Source: Nonomuraea guangzhouensis (GTDB taxonomy: Bacteria > Actinomycetota > Actinomycetes > Streptosporangiales > Streptosporangiaceae). Taken from it: a stretch of 64,000 nucleotides of DNA. Under the pieces are notes generated by a model. The model was not told the DNA's origin. It saw only the letters and a program-made list of their open reading frames with translations, and made no database searches. Location: NCBI RefSeq assembly GCF_019396345.1, contig NZ_JAHKRM010000013.1, positions 1-64,000 of the forward strand, in the 5' to 3' direction. Shown here one piece after another: positions 26,097 to 34,804 of this stretch. The position numbers and the translations under genes are program-made. The stretch's first letter is position 1. Every line of letters starts with the position of its first letter.

Positions 26097-26716
26097 GCAA
26101 GAGGATCGTCTGCCTCAGGCACGGCCAAACGCTCTGGAACGTCGAGCACCGCTTTCAAGGCCACTCCGACATCCCGCTCGACGAGACCGGCGTCGCCCAG
26201 GCGGCCCGGGCCGCGTCGCTGCTGGCGTCGCTGCGGCCCACGGCCATCGTCTCCTCCGACCTCCAGCGGGCCAACGACACCGCGCTCGCGCTCGGCCGGA
26301 TCGTCGGCCTCGAGGTCTCCGTCGACAAGGACTTCCGGGAGCGCGGCGGCGGCCAGTGGGAGGGCCTGACCCGCGACGAGATCGCCGCGCGCTGGCCGGA
26401 GGAGTACGTGGCCTGGGAGGCGCCCGACGGCGAGCCGGTCGGCGAGGTGGCCCGCCGGGTGGCCGTCGCCATGCGCCGCTGGGCGGACCGGCTCGACCAC
26501 GACGGCCTGCTGGTGGTGACCTCGCACGGCGCGGCGCTGCGGCTGGGCATCTGCGAGATGCTCGGGCTGCCCGAGGAACTCTGGCCGGCGCTGGGCGGGC
26601 TCGGCAACTGCTCCTGGTCGGTGCTGCAGGAGGGGCGTAAGGGGTGGCGGCTGCTCGAGCACAACGCGGGCACGCTGCCTGAGCCCGTCAACAGCGACGA
26701 CCGGCCTGAGGCTTAG
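26093..26716 (+). CDS. Histidine phosphatase, probable glucosyl-3-phosphoglycerate phosphatase
   Basis: A 207-residue phosphoglycerate-mutase-like phosphatase. The phospho-acceptor motif is RHGQT (9-13), the second catalytic His is in TSHGAA (about 141), and the conserved Glu lies in FRERGGGQWEGL. The start is TTG 26093, overlapping the rsfS stop. In mycobacteria the gene after rsfS is gpgP, which dephosphorylates glucosyl-3-phosphoglycerate and related sugar phosphates; that synteny supports the same role, but the family is broad and the sequence alone does not fix the substrate. Confidence 0.88.
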   Translation: MSKRIVCLRHGQTLWNVEHRFQGHSDIPLDETGVAQAARAASLLASLRPTAIVSSDLQRANDTALALGRIVGLEVSVDKDFRERGGGQWEGLTRDEIAARWPEEYVAWEAPDGEPVGEVARRVAVAMRRWADRLDHDGLLVVTSHGAALRLGICEMLGLPEELWPALGGLGNCSWSVLQEGRKGWRLLEHNAGTLPEPVNSDDRPEA

Positions 26717-26723
26717 CCTCTCC

Positions 26724-26755
26724 CCGCCGCGCGTAGCACGTCGTGCGGCGGTTTT
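26724..26755 (+). terminator. Terminator after the nadD block
   Basis: CCGCCGC (26724-26730) pairs with GCGGCGG (26745-26751) and TTTT follows. It lies eight bases after the phosphatase stop. Confidence 0.7.
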
Positions 26756-26832
26756 GGCATGCCCTGGGGCGGTTTGGGCGTGTACGGCGTACGCGTGCCA
26801 TAGGGCGGTCTTGCTCGAGATACCAGGATTTG

Positions 26833-26892
26833 TCGCTCTAGTGCGGGCGACAGGGACGATGTGGTGTTATGTCGTTCGGCGCACTAGAGCGA
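26833..26892 (+). promoter_or_regulatory. 13-bp inverted repeat before the GntR-TetR gene
   Basis: TCGCTCTAGTGCG (26833-26845) is repeated exactly in reverse orientation at 26880-26892, 15 bases before the GTG start. The arms are 34 bases apart centre gap. A shorter inverted pair TGTCGC/GCGACA (26831-26836 and 26847-26852) overlaps the first arm. The layout suggests two operator half sites or two operators bracketing the promoter for autoregulation by the two-domain regulator. Confidence 0.65.
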
Positions 26893-26907
26893 TGAGGAGA
26901 TTCCGCG

Positions 26908-27891
26908 GTGGATCGAGGTGAGGTGCCCTACCTCCGGATCGTCCGCGAGCTGCGGCGGCGGATCGCCGCGGAGGAACTGGTGGCGGGGGACCGGATCCCG
27001 TCCACGCGGCAGATCATGCGGGACTGGGGCGTGGCGATGGCCACGGCCACCAAGGTGATCGGAGCGCTCCGGGACGAAGGGCTGGTACGTCCGGTGCCGG
27101 GGATCGGCACCGTTGTGGTCGAGCATGCCGACCACTTGCCGGATGCGGATGGATTGACCCGGATCGATCGGCTGGCCGACGGTGGCCGTGGCGGGACGCT
27201 GGAATTCGCCCGCCGGCCCGTACCGGACCTGACCAAGCAGCGCATCCTCCGCACCGCCATCAAGATCGCCGACAGCGAGGGGCTGGCCGCCGTCACCATG
27301 CGCCGCATCGCCATCGAACTCGGCGCTTCGGCCATGTCCCTCTACCGGCACGTACGGAACAAGGTCGAGCTCGTCCACCTGATGGCCGACGCCGCCTACG
27401 GCGAGATACCGCTGCCCGCCCAGCCGCCGGCCGGCTGGCGCGCCCAACTGGAGGTGTCGCTGCGGCTGCAGTGGCGCCTCTACCGCCGCCACCCGTGGCT
27501 GTCCCAGGCCATCCCGCTCACCAGACCCGAGTTCGTCCGCAACGGAATGGCGCACACCGAATGGGTGCTGCGGGCCCTCGACGGCCTTGGCCTCACCCCG
27601 AACGCCATGCTGCACGCCAGCGTGTCCCTGGCCGGGTTCGTACGCGGGGTCGCGGCGAGCCTGGAGGCCGAGGTTCAGGCGCGGGCGGAGAGCGACGACG
27701 AGTGGGTGCGGGCCAGGGAGGGGCAACTGGCCGAGGTGCTGTCCTCCGGCGGCTTCCCGACCATGGCCAGGGTCATCGTGCAGCCCGGACTCGACCTCGA
27801 CCTGGACTCGCTCTTCGAGTTCGGGCTGCGGCGGCAGTTGGACGGGCTGGCCGTTCTGGTGGCCGGGGTGGCGCACGGACGCCACGATTAG
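26908..27891 (+). CDS. Dual DNA-binding regulator: GntR winged helix fused to TetR
   Basis: A 327-residue transcription regulator with two DNA-binding domains. Residues 1-72 form a GntR winged helix (PYLRIVRELRRRIAAEEL, RIPSTRQIMRDWGVAMATATKVIGALRDEGL, then the wing GIGTVVV). Residues about 108-155 form a TetR helix-turn-helix (TKQRILRTAIKIADSEGL, MRRIAIELGASAMSLYRHVRNKVELVHLM), followed by a TetR-type all-helical ligand/dimer domain to the end. The GntR part lacks its own effector domain, so the TetR C-terminus probably senses the ligand for both. A 13-bp inverted repeat lies just upstream. There is no adjacent efflux or enzyme gene that would name the ligand; a tRNA follows. Confidence 0.92.
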   Translation: MDRGEVPYLRIVRELRRRIAAEELVAGDRIPSTRQIMRDWGVAMATATKVIGALRDEGLVRPVPGIGTVVVEHADHLPDADGLTRIDRLADGGRGGTLEFARRPVPDLTKQRILRTAIKIADSEGLAAVTMRRIAIELGASAMSLYRHVRNKVELVHLMADAAYGEIPLPAQPPAGWRAQLEVSLRLQWRLYRRHPWLSQAIPLTRPEFVRNGMAHTEWVLRALDGLGLTPNAMLHASVSLAGFVRGVAASLEAEVQARAESDDEWVRAREGQLAEVLSSGGFPTMARVIVQPGLDLDLDSLFEFGLRRQLDGLAVLVAGVAHGRHD

Positions 27892-27955
27892 GCGATTCCC
27901 AGCGATGGCTATATGCTCTCGGAGCGCCGCAACGAGTGGACTCGTAGCGGTGACC

Positions 27956-28361
27956 AGGGGCTATAGCGCAGCTGGTAGCGCACCTCCATGGCATGGAGGG
28001 GGTCTGGGGTTCGAATCCCCATAGCTCCACGCGTCGGCGGGGTTGTTTTGGTCGCATGTACCCCCTTCGGGGGGCATGCTCCCCGCGGCCTCCTTGTTGT
28101 TTACATCGGGGGATAACCCCCGAACCCCCAGCGTCGGGCCAAAGGGCCTCGCTTCGCTCGGGCTGTTTTCTTCCAGTCGGGCCTGGTCCCGACCCCCTGT
28201 AGGGCCTTCGCTTCGCTCCGGGCGTTTTTCTTGGGCGGTCCGTCCGTTATCCGATTCGGTGGTTGGCCATCTACTGCCCGCTCTTCTGCGGCGGGCTTCG
28301 TGGCCGGGGGCTCGGGTGCTGCTTTCAGTCGCGCCGTGAGGAGGGCCTCCGTTTCGCTTCG
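27956..28361 (+). repeat. Direct repeat, tRNA-Ala plus 3' flank, copy 1
   Basis: From 27956 to 28168 the sequence is identical, base for base by eye, to 63231-63443 (213 bases: the tRNA and 139 bases downstream). Similarity with small changes and indels continues to about 28361 (63662 in the other copy). The flank holds hairpins: CCCCC-TTCG-GGGGG near 28060 and TCGGGGG-ATAA-CCCCCGA near 28106, and several CTTCGCTTCGCT runs. No gene is seen from 28030 to 28581; after 28362 the sequence becomes AT-richer and should hold the promoter of the following gene. Confidence 0.9.
27957..28029 (+). tRNA. tRNA-Ala (GGC anticodon), copy 1
   Basis: A 73-base tRNA. The acceptor stem GGGGCTA/TAGCTCC, D arm GCGC-AGCTGGTA-GCGC, anticodon arm CCTCC-ATGGCAT-GGAGG and T arm TGGGG-TTCGAAT-CCCCA all pair fully. 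The anticodon GGC reads GCC/GCT alanine codons. CCA is not encoded; the discriminator base is A. A TATATGCT element at about 27911 may be its -10 box. The sequence is identical to the tRNA at 63232-63304. Confidence 0.97.
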
Positions 28362-28581
28362 ACCGGTGTTTCCTGTGGGTTGATTTGGGCTGGTTTGAGG
28401 TTGCAATGGATTCGCTGGTTGGCGATCTTTTGTTTTCGGGGATTTTTCTCGTTATAAGTGACGACACGCCCATTTCATAAGAGCTGCTGTCATATCAGTG
28501 GTCACATTAGGAGCGCCAGGTTCGGGCCGTAGCATGCGTCACGAGTAGATGATCACTGCGGATTTCGCGTCTTGACCTGGG

Positions 28582-31500
28582 GTGCACGTGTCTGACCATG
28601 AGAAGAGAGCCGGTGTCGGGCGGCGGCTGTCCAGGATCGGGCTGGGTATTGCCATAGCCGCGGGCTTTGTGTGCGGGCTGGAGAGTGGGTCAGGGGCCAC
28701 GGTTCAAGCGCCGTCACCGGTCGTCGCGGTCGATCCGGTCGGTGGAGCGGCCCCCGCTGGTCCTGTCGGTGGAGCGGCCCCTGCTGGTCCGGTCGGTGGC
28801 GCGGTCGCCAAAGGGCCGGGGCGGAGTGCGTCGGGGTTTGCCGCGCGGGTCGCGAAAGGGGTGCGCAGGCAGGTGCGTGCGGCTCGCTTGGGCAGGCCGC
28901 GTGGCGCCAGGAGAGCGGTCTGTCCGCCGACCTCCGTCATCTGTAATGAGAACAACAAGCCCGGCAACCCGGCCAGCGAATGGGACGTCGTAGGGGCGGG
29001 CAGCACGACCATCCAGGGCTATGCGACGCAGATGAGCGCCGTCAAAGGGGAGACCGTACGGTTCAAGGTCGACACCGTCTCGAGCGATTACCGCATCGAC
29101 ATTTACCGCATCGGTTATTACGGCGGCATGGGGGCGCGGTTCATCACGACGGTCCAGCCGTCCGTCTCCCTGCCCCAGACGCAGCCCAACTGCCTGTCGG
29201 ATGCGGCTACCGGGCTCATCGACTGCGGGAACTGGGCGGTGTCGGCCTCCTGGGTGGTGCCCAACGACGTCGTCTCCGGCGTCTACATCGCGAAGCTGCA
29301 GCGGGAGGACGGGAGCGGGGCCAGCCACGTCATCTTCGTGGTCCGGGACGACACCAGGGGCGCGGAGATCCTGGTGCAGACCTCGGACACGACCTGGCAG
29401 GCGTACAACAGGTACGGCGGCAACAGCCTGTACTTCGGCAGCCCGGCGGGCCGCGCCTACAAGGTCAGTTACAACCGCCCGTTCGTCACGCGTGGCTCCG
29501 GGCAGATGGACGCGCCCGAGGGTTTCTTCTTCAACGCCGAATACCCCATGATTCGCTGGCTCGAGGCCAACGGCTACGACGTGAGCTATTCCAGCGAGGT
29601 GGAGACCGCCGCGCACGGTGCGGAACTGCTGGAGCACCGGGCGTTCCTGTCCGTCGGGCATGACGAGTACTGGTCGAACGAGCAGCGCAACGCCGTCGAG
29701 ACCGCCCGCAACAGTGGCGTGAACGTGGCGTTCTTCTCCGGCAACGAGATGTTCTGGAAGACCAGGTGGGAGCCGAGCATCGACGGCACGTCCACGCCGT
29801 TCCGTACGCTCGTCTGCTACAAGGAGACGCACGCCAACGCCAAGATCGACCCCAGCCCCCTGTGGACCGGGACGTGGCGCGACCCGCGATTCTCTCCGCC
29901 GTCGGACGGGGGCAGGCCGGAGAACCGGGTGAGCGGGACTCGCTTCGTGATCAACGGGACCGTCAACGACCCGATGAGCGTTCCGGCGGAGTACGGCCCG
30001 ATGCGGTTCTGGCGCAACACGTCCGTGGCCAACCTGCAGCCCGGGCAGACCGCGAACTTCGCGGCGGGAATGCTCGGGTTCGAATGGGATCTGTCTCCCG
30101 ACGATGACTTCTCCCCGCCGGGGCTGATCCGGCTCTCCCGGACGACGCTGACCACGACCAACAAATACCTGCTCGACTACGGGTCCACTTACGGCGCCGG
30201 GACCGCGACGCACAATCTGACGCTCTACAAGCCTTCCGGCGGTGGGCTCGTCTTCGGCGCCGGCACGGTCCAGTGGTCGTGGGGCCTGGACGCCGTCCAT
30301 GACCGGGCGGGCACCCCCACAGATGTCAGAATCCAGCAGGCGACGGTCAATCTCCTGGCCGACATGAGAGCCCAGCCGGTCAGCCTCCAGTCAGGTCTTG
30401 TCGCGGCGACCGCGTCGACCGACACCACTCCACCCACCACGGTGATCACCAGTCCGGCCGCCGGGGCGACCGTGCCGTCCGGAAGCGTCCTGATCCAGGG
30501 AACGGCGGCCGACACCGGGGGCGGCGTGGTGGCCGCCGTGGAGGTGTCGATCGACGGCGGCACCCAGTGGCGTCAGGCGACGGGCCGCGCCACTTGGCAG
30601 TATGGAGCGTCATTCCAGACCGGCGGCTCCAAGACCATCATGGTCAGGGCGGTCGACGACAGCGGCAACCTCCAGGCGAACCCCACCTCGAGGACCATAA
30701 ACGTCACCACGGGCTGCCCGTGCAGTATCTGGACGCCGTCCACCGTGCCCGCCGTGCCCGCTACCGACGACACGAGCGGGGTCGAGGTCGGGGTGAAGTT
30801 CCGGGCCTCGTCCGCGGGAGCCATCTCGGGGATCAGGTTCTACAAGGGGGCGGGCAACACCGGCACCCACGTCGGGAGTCTCTGGGACACCAGCGGTCAG
30901 TTGCTGGCGAGAGCCACGTTCACCAACGAGACGGCGAGTGGCTGGCAGCAGGTGAACTTCTCCACCCCGGTCGACGTGAGCGCCAACACCACCTACGTGG
31001 CCTCGTACTTCGCGCCCAACGGGGGATACGCGCAGAACCTCTCGTACTTCACGAGCCCGTTCGTAAACGGACCTCTCACAGCTCCGGACAGTGCGAGCAG
31101 CGGTGGCAATGGCGTGTACCGGTACGCGGGGAGCAGCATCTTCCCCAACAGGACATACTCGGCGAGCAACTACTGGGTGGACGTGGTCTACACGACGTCC
31201 GCTCCGCCGCCGACCAACAGCCTGTGGGATGACTCGACGGTTCCGGCGGTTCAGTCGGCGGACGATCCGTCGGCCGTGGCGCTGGGCGTGAAGTTCAGGT
31301 CGACGACGGCCGGCAGGATCCTGGGGGTCCGGTTCTTCAAGGGGGCGCAGAACACCGGGAGCCATACCGGGTACTTGTGGAACAGCAGTGGTCAGTTGCT
31401 GGCGTCGGCGGCGTTCAGCAACGAGACGGCGAGCGGTTGGCAACGGGCGGACTTCTCCACACCGGTCACGATCACTGCCAATACCACCTATGTGGTCTCG

Positions 31501-31704
31501 TACTTCACGACATCGGGGTTCTACTCGGTGGACAGGAATTACTTCGCCACGCAGTACACCAACGGTCCGCTCATCGCTCCGGACAGTGCGAGCAGCGGCG
31601 GCAACGGCCTGTACCGGTACGGCGCGACGAACGGCTTCCCGACGAAGAGCTACCAGGCCAGCAACTACTGGGTGGATGTGGTGTTCGCCGCCGGCACGGG
31701 GTAG
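28582..31704 (+). CDS. Large secreted protein: DMFase-beta-like domain, Ig-like domain and two DUF4082 modules
   Basis: A 1040-residue exported protein. A basic N-terminus and hydrophobic stretch (about 19-35) form a signal sequence, followed by a GGAAPAGPV repeat and a basic linker. Residues about 120-610 resemble the large-subunit-like domain of N,N-dimethylformamidase (pattern GYYGGMGAR, VRDDTRGAEILVQTSDTTWQAYNRYGGNSLY, SVGHDEYW, FFSGNEMFWKTRW). An Ig-like domain (about 615-705, TTPPTTVITSPAAGATV) follows, then two DUF4082 domains (about 711-870 and 877-1040) sharing NETASGWQ, APDSASSGGNG and SNYWVDVV. DUF4082 is thought to bind carbohydrate or surfaces. The enzymatic activity is not predictable; a lone beta-like chain without the small subunit argues against true formamidase. 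The GTG start could also be the GTG two codons later. Confidence 0.85.
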   Translation: MHVSDHEKRAGVGRRLSRIGLGIAIAAGFVCGLESGSGATVQAPSPVVAVDPVGGAAPAGPVGGAAPAGPVGGAVAKGPGRSASGFAARVAKGVRRQVRAARLGRPRGARRAVCPPTSVICNENNKPGNPASEWDVVGAGSTTIQGYATQMSAVKGETVRFKVDTVSSDYRIDIYRIGYYGGMGARFITTVQPSVSLPQTQPNCLSDAATGLIDCGNWAVSASWVVPNDVVSGVYIAKLQREDGSGASHVIFVVRDDTRGAEILVQTSDTTWQAYNRYGGNSLYFGSPAGRAYKVSYNRPFVTRGSGQMDAPEGFFFNAEYPMIRWLEANGYDVSYSSEVETAAHGAELLEHRAFLSVGHDEYWSNEQRNAVETARNSGVNVAFFSGNEMFWKTRWEPSIDGTSTPFRTLVCYKETHANAKIDPSPLWTGTWRDPRFSPPSDGGRPENRVSGTRFVINGTVNDPMSVPAEYGPMRFWRNTSVANLQPGQTANFAAGMLGFEWDLSPDDDFSPPGLIRLSRTTLTTTNKYLLDYGSTYGAGTATHNLTLYKPSGGGLVFGAGTVQWSWGLDAVHDRAGTPTDVRIQQATVNLLADMRAQPVSLQSGLVAATASTDTTPPTTVITSPAAGATVPSGSVLIQGTAADTGGGVVAAVEVSIDGGTQWRQATGRATWQYGASFQTGGSKTIMVRAVDDSGNLQANPTSRTINVTTGCPCSIWTPSTVPAVPATDDTSGVEVGVKFRASSAGAISGIRFYKGAGNTGTHVGSLWDTSGQLLARATFTNETASGWQQVNFSTPVDVSANTTYVASYFAPNGGYAQNLSYFTSPFVNGPLTAPDSASSGGNGVYRYAGSSIFPNRTYSASNYWVDVVYTTSAPPPTNSLWDDSTVPAVQSADDPSAVALGVKFRSTTAGRILGVRFFKGAQNTGSHTGYLWNSSGQLLASAAFSNETASGWQRADFSTPVTITANTTYVVSYFTTSGFYSVDRNYFATQYTNGPLIAPDSASSGGNGLYRYGATNGFPTKSYQASNYWVDVVFAAGTG

Positions 31705-31800
31705 ACGATGTCGCTGGACGGCCGGGGCACGGACAAGGAGGGCAAGCCGTTCGGCGGGGGGTGGAGTGGGCTCTGGTTCCGCGTCGTGGGCGGTTGACGA

Positions 31801-31829
31801 TAGTTGGTTTAGTGATAAAACAAACTAAA
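31801..31829 (+). promoter_or_regulatory. AT-rich operator before the beta-galactosidase gene
   Basis: TAGTTGGTTT (31801-31810) and AAACAAACTA (31818-31827) form an inverted repeat with one mismatch and a seven-base gap; inside it TTTAGT (31808-31813) and ACTAAA (31824-31829) make a second perfect pair. The block is strikingly AT-rich for this genome and lies 23 bases before the GTG start, just after TTGACG (31795-31800), a possible -35 box. LacI- and ROK-family sugar repressors bind sites of this kind; no such regulator is next to it. Confidence 0.65.
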
Positions 31830-31851
31830 GGTCGTCGGTGGCAGGGGGATC

Positions 31852-34695
31852 GTGGTGCGAACCCGTCGTCTCAGCGCAGCGCTCCTGGCGATCCTGCTGG
31901 CCGTCCTCAGCCTGGGCGGGCCGCCCGCGAGCGCCGCCCGGAGCCGGTCGCACGAGGTCTCCTACGACCGCTACTCGCTGAAGATCGACGGGCGGCGGGT
32001 CGTGGTCCAGGCGGCGGAGTTCCACTACTTCCGGCTGCCGAGCCCGGCTCTGTGGCGGGACGTGCTGGAGAAGTTCAAGGCCGGCGGGTTCAACGCGGTC
32101 TCGCTCTACTTCGACTGGGCCTACCACTCGCCCAAGCCGGGCGTGTACGACTTCACCGGCGTACGCGACGTCGACCGGCTGCTGCGGGAGGCCGAACGGG
32201 CCGGTCTGTACGTCATCGCGCGCCCCGGACCGTACATCAACGCCGAGACCACGGGCGGCGGCTTCCCGGCCTGGCTGAAGACGGTCGAAGGCCGGGGGCG
32301 GTCCAGCGATCCCGGGTTCACCGCCGCGTACCAGGACTGGCTCGGCCACATCGACCCGATCATCGCCCGCCACCAGATCACTCGCGGCGGCTCGGTGATC
32401 GTCTACCAGGCGGAGAACGAGTACGCCGTCAACACCGACCGGCAGTACATGGCGGACATCCAGTCGAAGGCCCGCGCGGACGGGATCGACGTGCCGATCA
32501 GCCACAACCAGTGCTGCGACAACGCGTCCTGGACCACCGACTGGTCCTCGGGCCTGGGGGCGGTCCAGCTTCCCGGCGTGGACGACTACCCGCAGTCCTT
32601 CGACTGCGCCAACCCGGCCACCACCTGGGGTCCGTGGGGTGAGGGGGTCACCGAGCGGGCGAGCCAGGGGAGCCCGGTGTTCGCCGCCGAGTACCAGGCC
32701 GGCGCCATCGACACGCTCAACGCCGGATATGAGGGGTGCAGGGAGCTGACCGGGCCCGGCTATATGCGGTTCTTCTACAAGAACAACCTGATCACCGGCG
32801 GCGCGACGATGTTCAGCTACTACATGGGCTACGGCGGCACCAACTGGGGCTGGCTCGCCCAGCCCAACGACGCCTACACCTCCTACGACTACGGCGCGGC
32901 GATCACCGAGACCCGGCAGCTGACGGACAAGTACGACGAGTTCAAGCGGCAGGGCTACTTCCTGCGGGCCGTCACTCCGATCGCCGAGACCGACCCCGTC
33001 ACCAGCCCCACCTCCGGCAACCCGGCGGTGACCACGGTGGCCCGCGCCAACCCCGGGACCGGCACCCAGTTTGTGCTCGTCCGGCACGCCGACCGGGCCG
33101 CCGGCTCCACCGACGCGGCCACGCTCGCCTGGAGCACGCCCGACGGCGGCTATTCCGTGCCCGTCCAGGTGCGCGGCCGCGAGGCGAAGGTCCTGGTCGC
33201 CGGGTACGACCTCGGCGGGCAGCGGCTCGTCTACTCCACCTCCGAGATCATGACCCACCTGGCCACGGGCGGCCGGGACCTCGCCGTGCTGTACGGGAGC
33301 GACGGGTCCACCGGCCGGACCGTGCTGCGGTACTCCTCCGCTCCCGTGGTCAAGGTGCTCGACGGCGCGGTCACCTCGGCCTACGCCTCGGGTGATCTCA
33401 CCCTGGACTACACGCACACCGGCCTGGCCCGGGTGCTGATCACCGGTGGTGGGCGGCGCCCGTTGCTGCTCCTGCTCGGCACCGAGGCGCAGGCGGCGAC
33501 GTTCTGGCAGGCCGGCTCGGTCCTCGTGCGCGGCACCTCGCTGGTGCGGTCGGCGGACGTGCGCGGGGACACCGTCAGCCTGCGCGCCGACACCGCGCGG
33601 GCCGGTGACGTCGAGGTGTTCGGCGCCGCTCGCCGTCTCGTCGTCAACGGCCAGAAGGTGGCGGCCACCGGCACGCCCAGTGGGTCCCTGCTGGGAGCCC
33701 TCCCCGGCCCTCGACCGGTTCGGCTGCCCGCGCTGACCCGCTGGCGGACCACGGCGGAGGCGCCCGAGGCGCTGCCCGGCTTCGACGACTCCACCTGGAC
33801 CGTGGCCGACCACACCACCACCGCGATCCCGTACGCGCCGAAGACCCAGCCCGTCCTGTTCGCCGAGGAGTACGGCTTCGACTACGGGAACGTCTGGTAC
33901 CGGGGCAGGTTCACCGCCACCGGCGCGGAGACCCAGGTGGCGCTCAACGCGATCACCGGCCGGCGCGGGACGTACCTGGCCTGGCTGAACGGCCACTACC
34001 TGGGCTCGGCCGCCGGCGGCACCCAGGCGGACTCCGACACCCGCAACCCCGATCCCGGCCCCGGGAACTTCGCGATCCCCGCCGGGCTCCTCAAGCCGGG
34101 CGAGCGGGCCGTCCTGGCGGTCCTCGTGCAGAACATGGGCCACAACGACGACTGGACCGCCGATGACAACCGGTCCAAGCAGCCGCGCGGCCTGTTCGGC
34201 GTGGCCGTCAGCGGGTCTTCGGCGGCGATCTCCTGGAAGATCCAGGGCGCCCGGGGCGGCCGTGACCTGGTCGATCCCGTACGCGGTCCGCTCAACACCG
34301 GCGGCCTGTACGGCGAGCGGGCCGGCTGGCATCTGCCCGGATACCGGGACGGCTCATGGCAGGAGACGTCCACCCCGTCGGCCCGGACTCCGGGTGTGCG
34401 GTGGTATCGGACCACGTTCGGGCTGAACCTGCCCGGTGACCAGGACACGCCCATCGCCCTGCGGTTCGGTGGCGAGCTTCCGGTCGGTGCCCGGGTGCTG
34501 GTGTTCCTGAACGGCTGGAACCTCGGCCAGTACTCCGGCGATCTCGGCCCGCAGCGGGACTTCTCCCTTCCCGAGGGCGTACTGGATCATCAGGGGGACA
34601 ACACGCTCGCGCTCGCGGTCACGACGGCCACCGGCACCGCCCTGGGGCCGGTGAGCCTGGTCACGGCGGGCAATGTCCGAGGTGGCGCCCGCTGA
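31852..34695 (+). CDS. Secreted GH35 beta-galactosidase
   Basis: A 947-residue exported glycoside hydrolase of family 35, releasing terminal beta-galactose from oligo- or polysaccharides outside the cell. A signal peptide covers about 1-29 (cleavage after ASA). The catalytic barrel (about 35-340) shows EFHYFRLP, SLYFDWAYHSP, ARPGPYINAE, and the acid/base Glu190 in QAENEY and nucleophile Glu280 in FAAEYQAG. Beta-rich domains follow, including jelly-roll modules with VWYRGRF and the C-terminal VRWYRTTF and FLNGWNLGQY segments typical of GH35. GTG 31852 has AGGGGG upstream. An AT-rich operator suggests sugar control. Confidence 0.93.
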   Translation: MVRTRRLSAALLAILLAVLSLGGPPASAARSRSHEVSYDRYSLKIDGRRVVVQAAEFHYFRLPSPALWRDVLEKFKAGGFNAVSLYFDWAYHSPKPGVYDFTGVRDVDRLLREAERAGLYVIARPGPYINAETTGGGFPAWLKTVEGRGRSSDPGFTAAYQDWLGHIDPIIARHQITRGGSVIVYQAENEYAVNTDRQYMADIQSKARADGIDVPISHNQCCDNASWTTDWSSGLGAVQLPGVDDYPQSFDCANPATTWGPWGEGVTERASQGSPVFAAEYQAGAIDTLNAGYEGCRELTGPGYMRFFYKNNLITGGATMFSYYMGYGGTNWGWLAQPNDAYTSYDYGAAITETRQLTDKYDEFKRQGYFLRAVTPIAETDPVTSPTSGNPAVTTVARANPGTGTQFVLVRHADRAAGSTDAATLAWSTPDGGYSVPVQVRGREAKVLVAGYDLGGQRLVYSTSEIMTHLATGGRDLAVLYGSDGSTGRTVLRYSSAPVVKVLDGAVTSAYASGDLTLDYTHTGLARVLITGGGRRPLLLLLGTEAQAATFWQAGSVLVRGTSLVRSADVRGDTVSLRADTARAGDVEVFGAARRLVVNGQKVAATGTPSGSLLGALPGPRPVRLPALTRWRTTAEAPEALPGFDDSTWTVADHTTTAIPYAPKTQPVLFAEEYGFDYGNVWYRGRFTATGAETQVALNAITGRRGTYLAWLNGHYLGSAAGGTQADSDTRNPDPGPGNFAIPAGLLKPGERAVLAVLVQNMGHNDDWTADDNRSKQPRGLFGVAVSGSSAAISWKIQGARGGRDLVDPVRGPLNTGGLYGERAGWHLPGYRDGSWQETSTPSARTPGVRWYRTTFGLNLPGDQDTPIALRFGGELPVGARVLVFLNGWNLGQYSGDLGPQRDFSLPEGVLDHQGDNTLALAVTTATGTALGPVSLVTAGNVRGGAR

Positions 34696-34739
34696 GGCTC
34701 ATACTTACCGCAAGTGGAAATAAGTTTCAAGGGGGACGA

Positions 34740-34798
34740 TGTCAGTAAAAATTTCTTCCTGACACATATTGACCTTGTCCGTAATCACTGGCAACTCT
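34740..34798 (+). promoter_or_regulatory. Operator and leaderless promoter of the GNAT/PIG-L/ABC operon
   Basis: TGTCAG (34740-34745) and CTGACA (34759-34764) form a perfect inverted repeat around an AT-rich core. TTGACC (34769-34774) is a good -35 box and AACTCT (34793-34798), 18 bases on, a fair -10; transcription would begin at or next to the ATG at 34805, giving a leaderless mRNA. GAAATAAGTTTC at 34718-34729 is a further short palindrome upstream. These point to a regulated promoter for the whole seven-gene operon. Confidence 0.55.
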
Positions 34799-34804
34799 GG
34801 TCTT

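Noticed and set aside
31708..31797. 29-codon frame after the secreted DUF4082 protein
   Set aside because: Starts with ATG but has no ribosome site or recognisable similarity; could be a gene remnant but cannot be supported.
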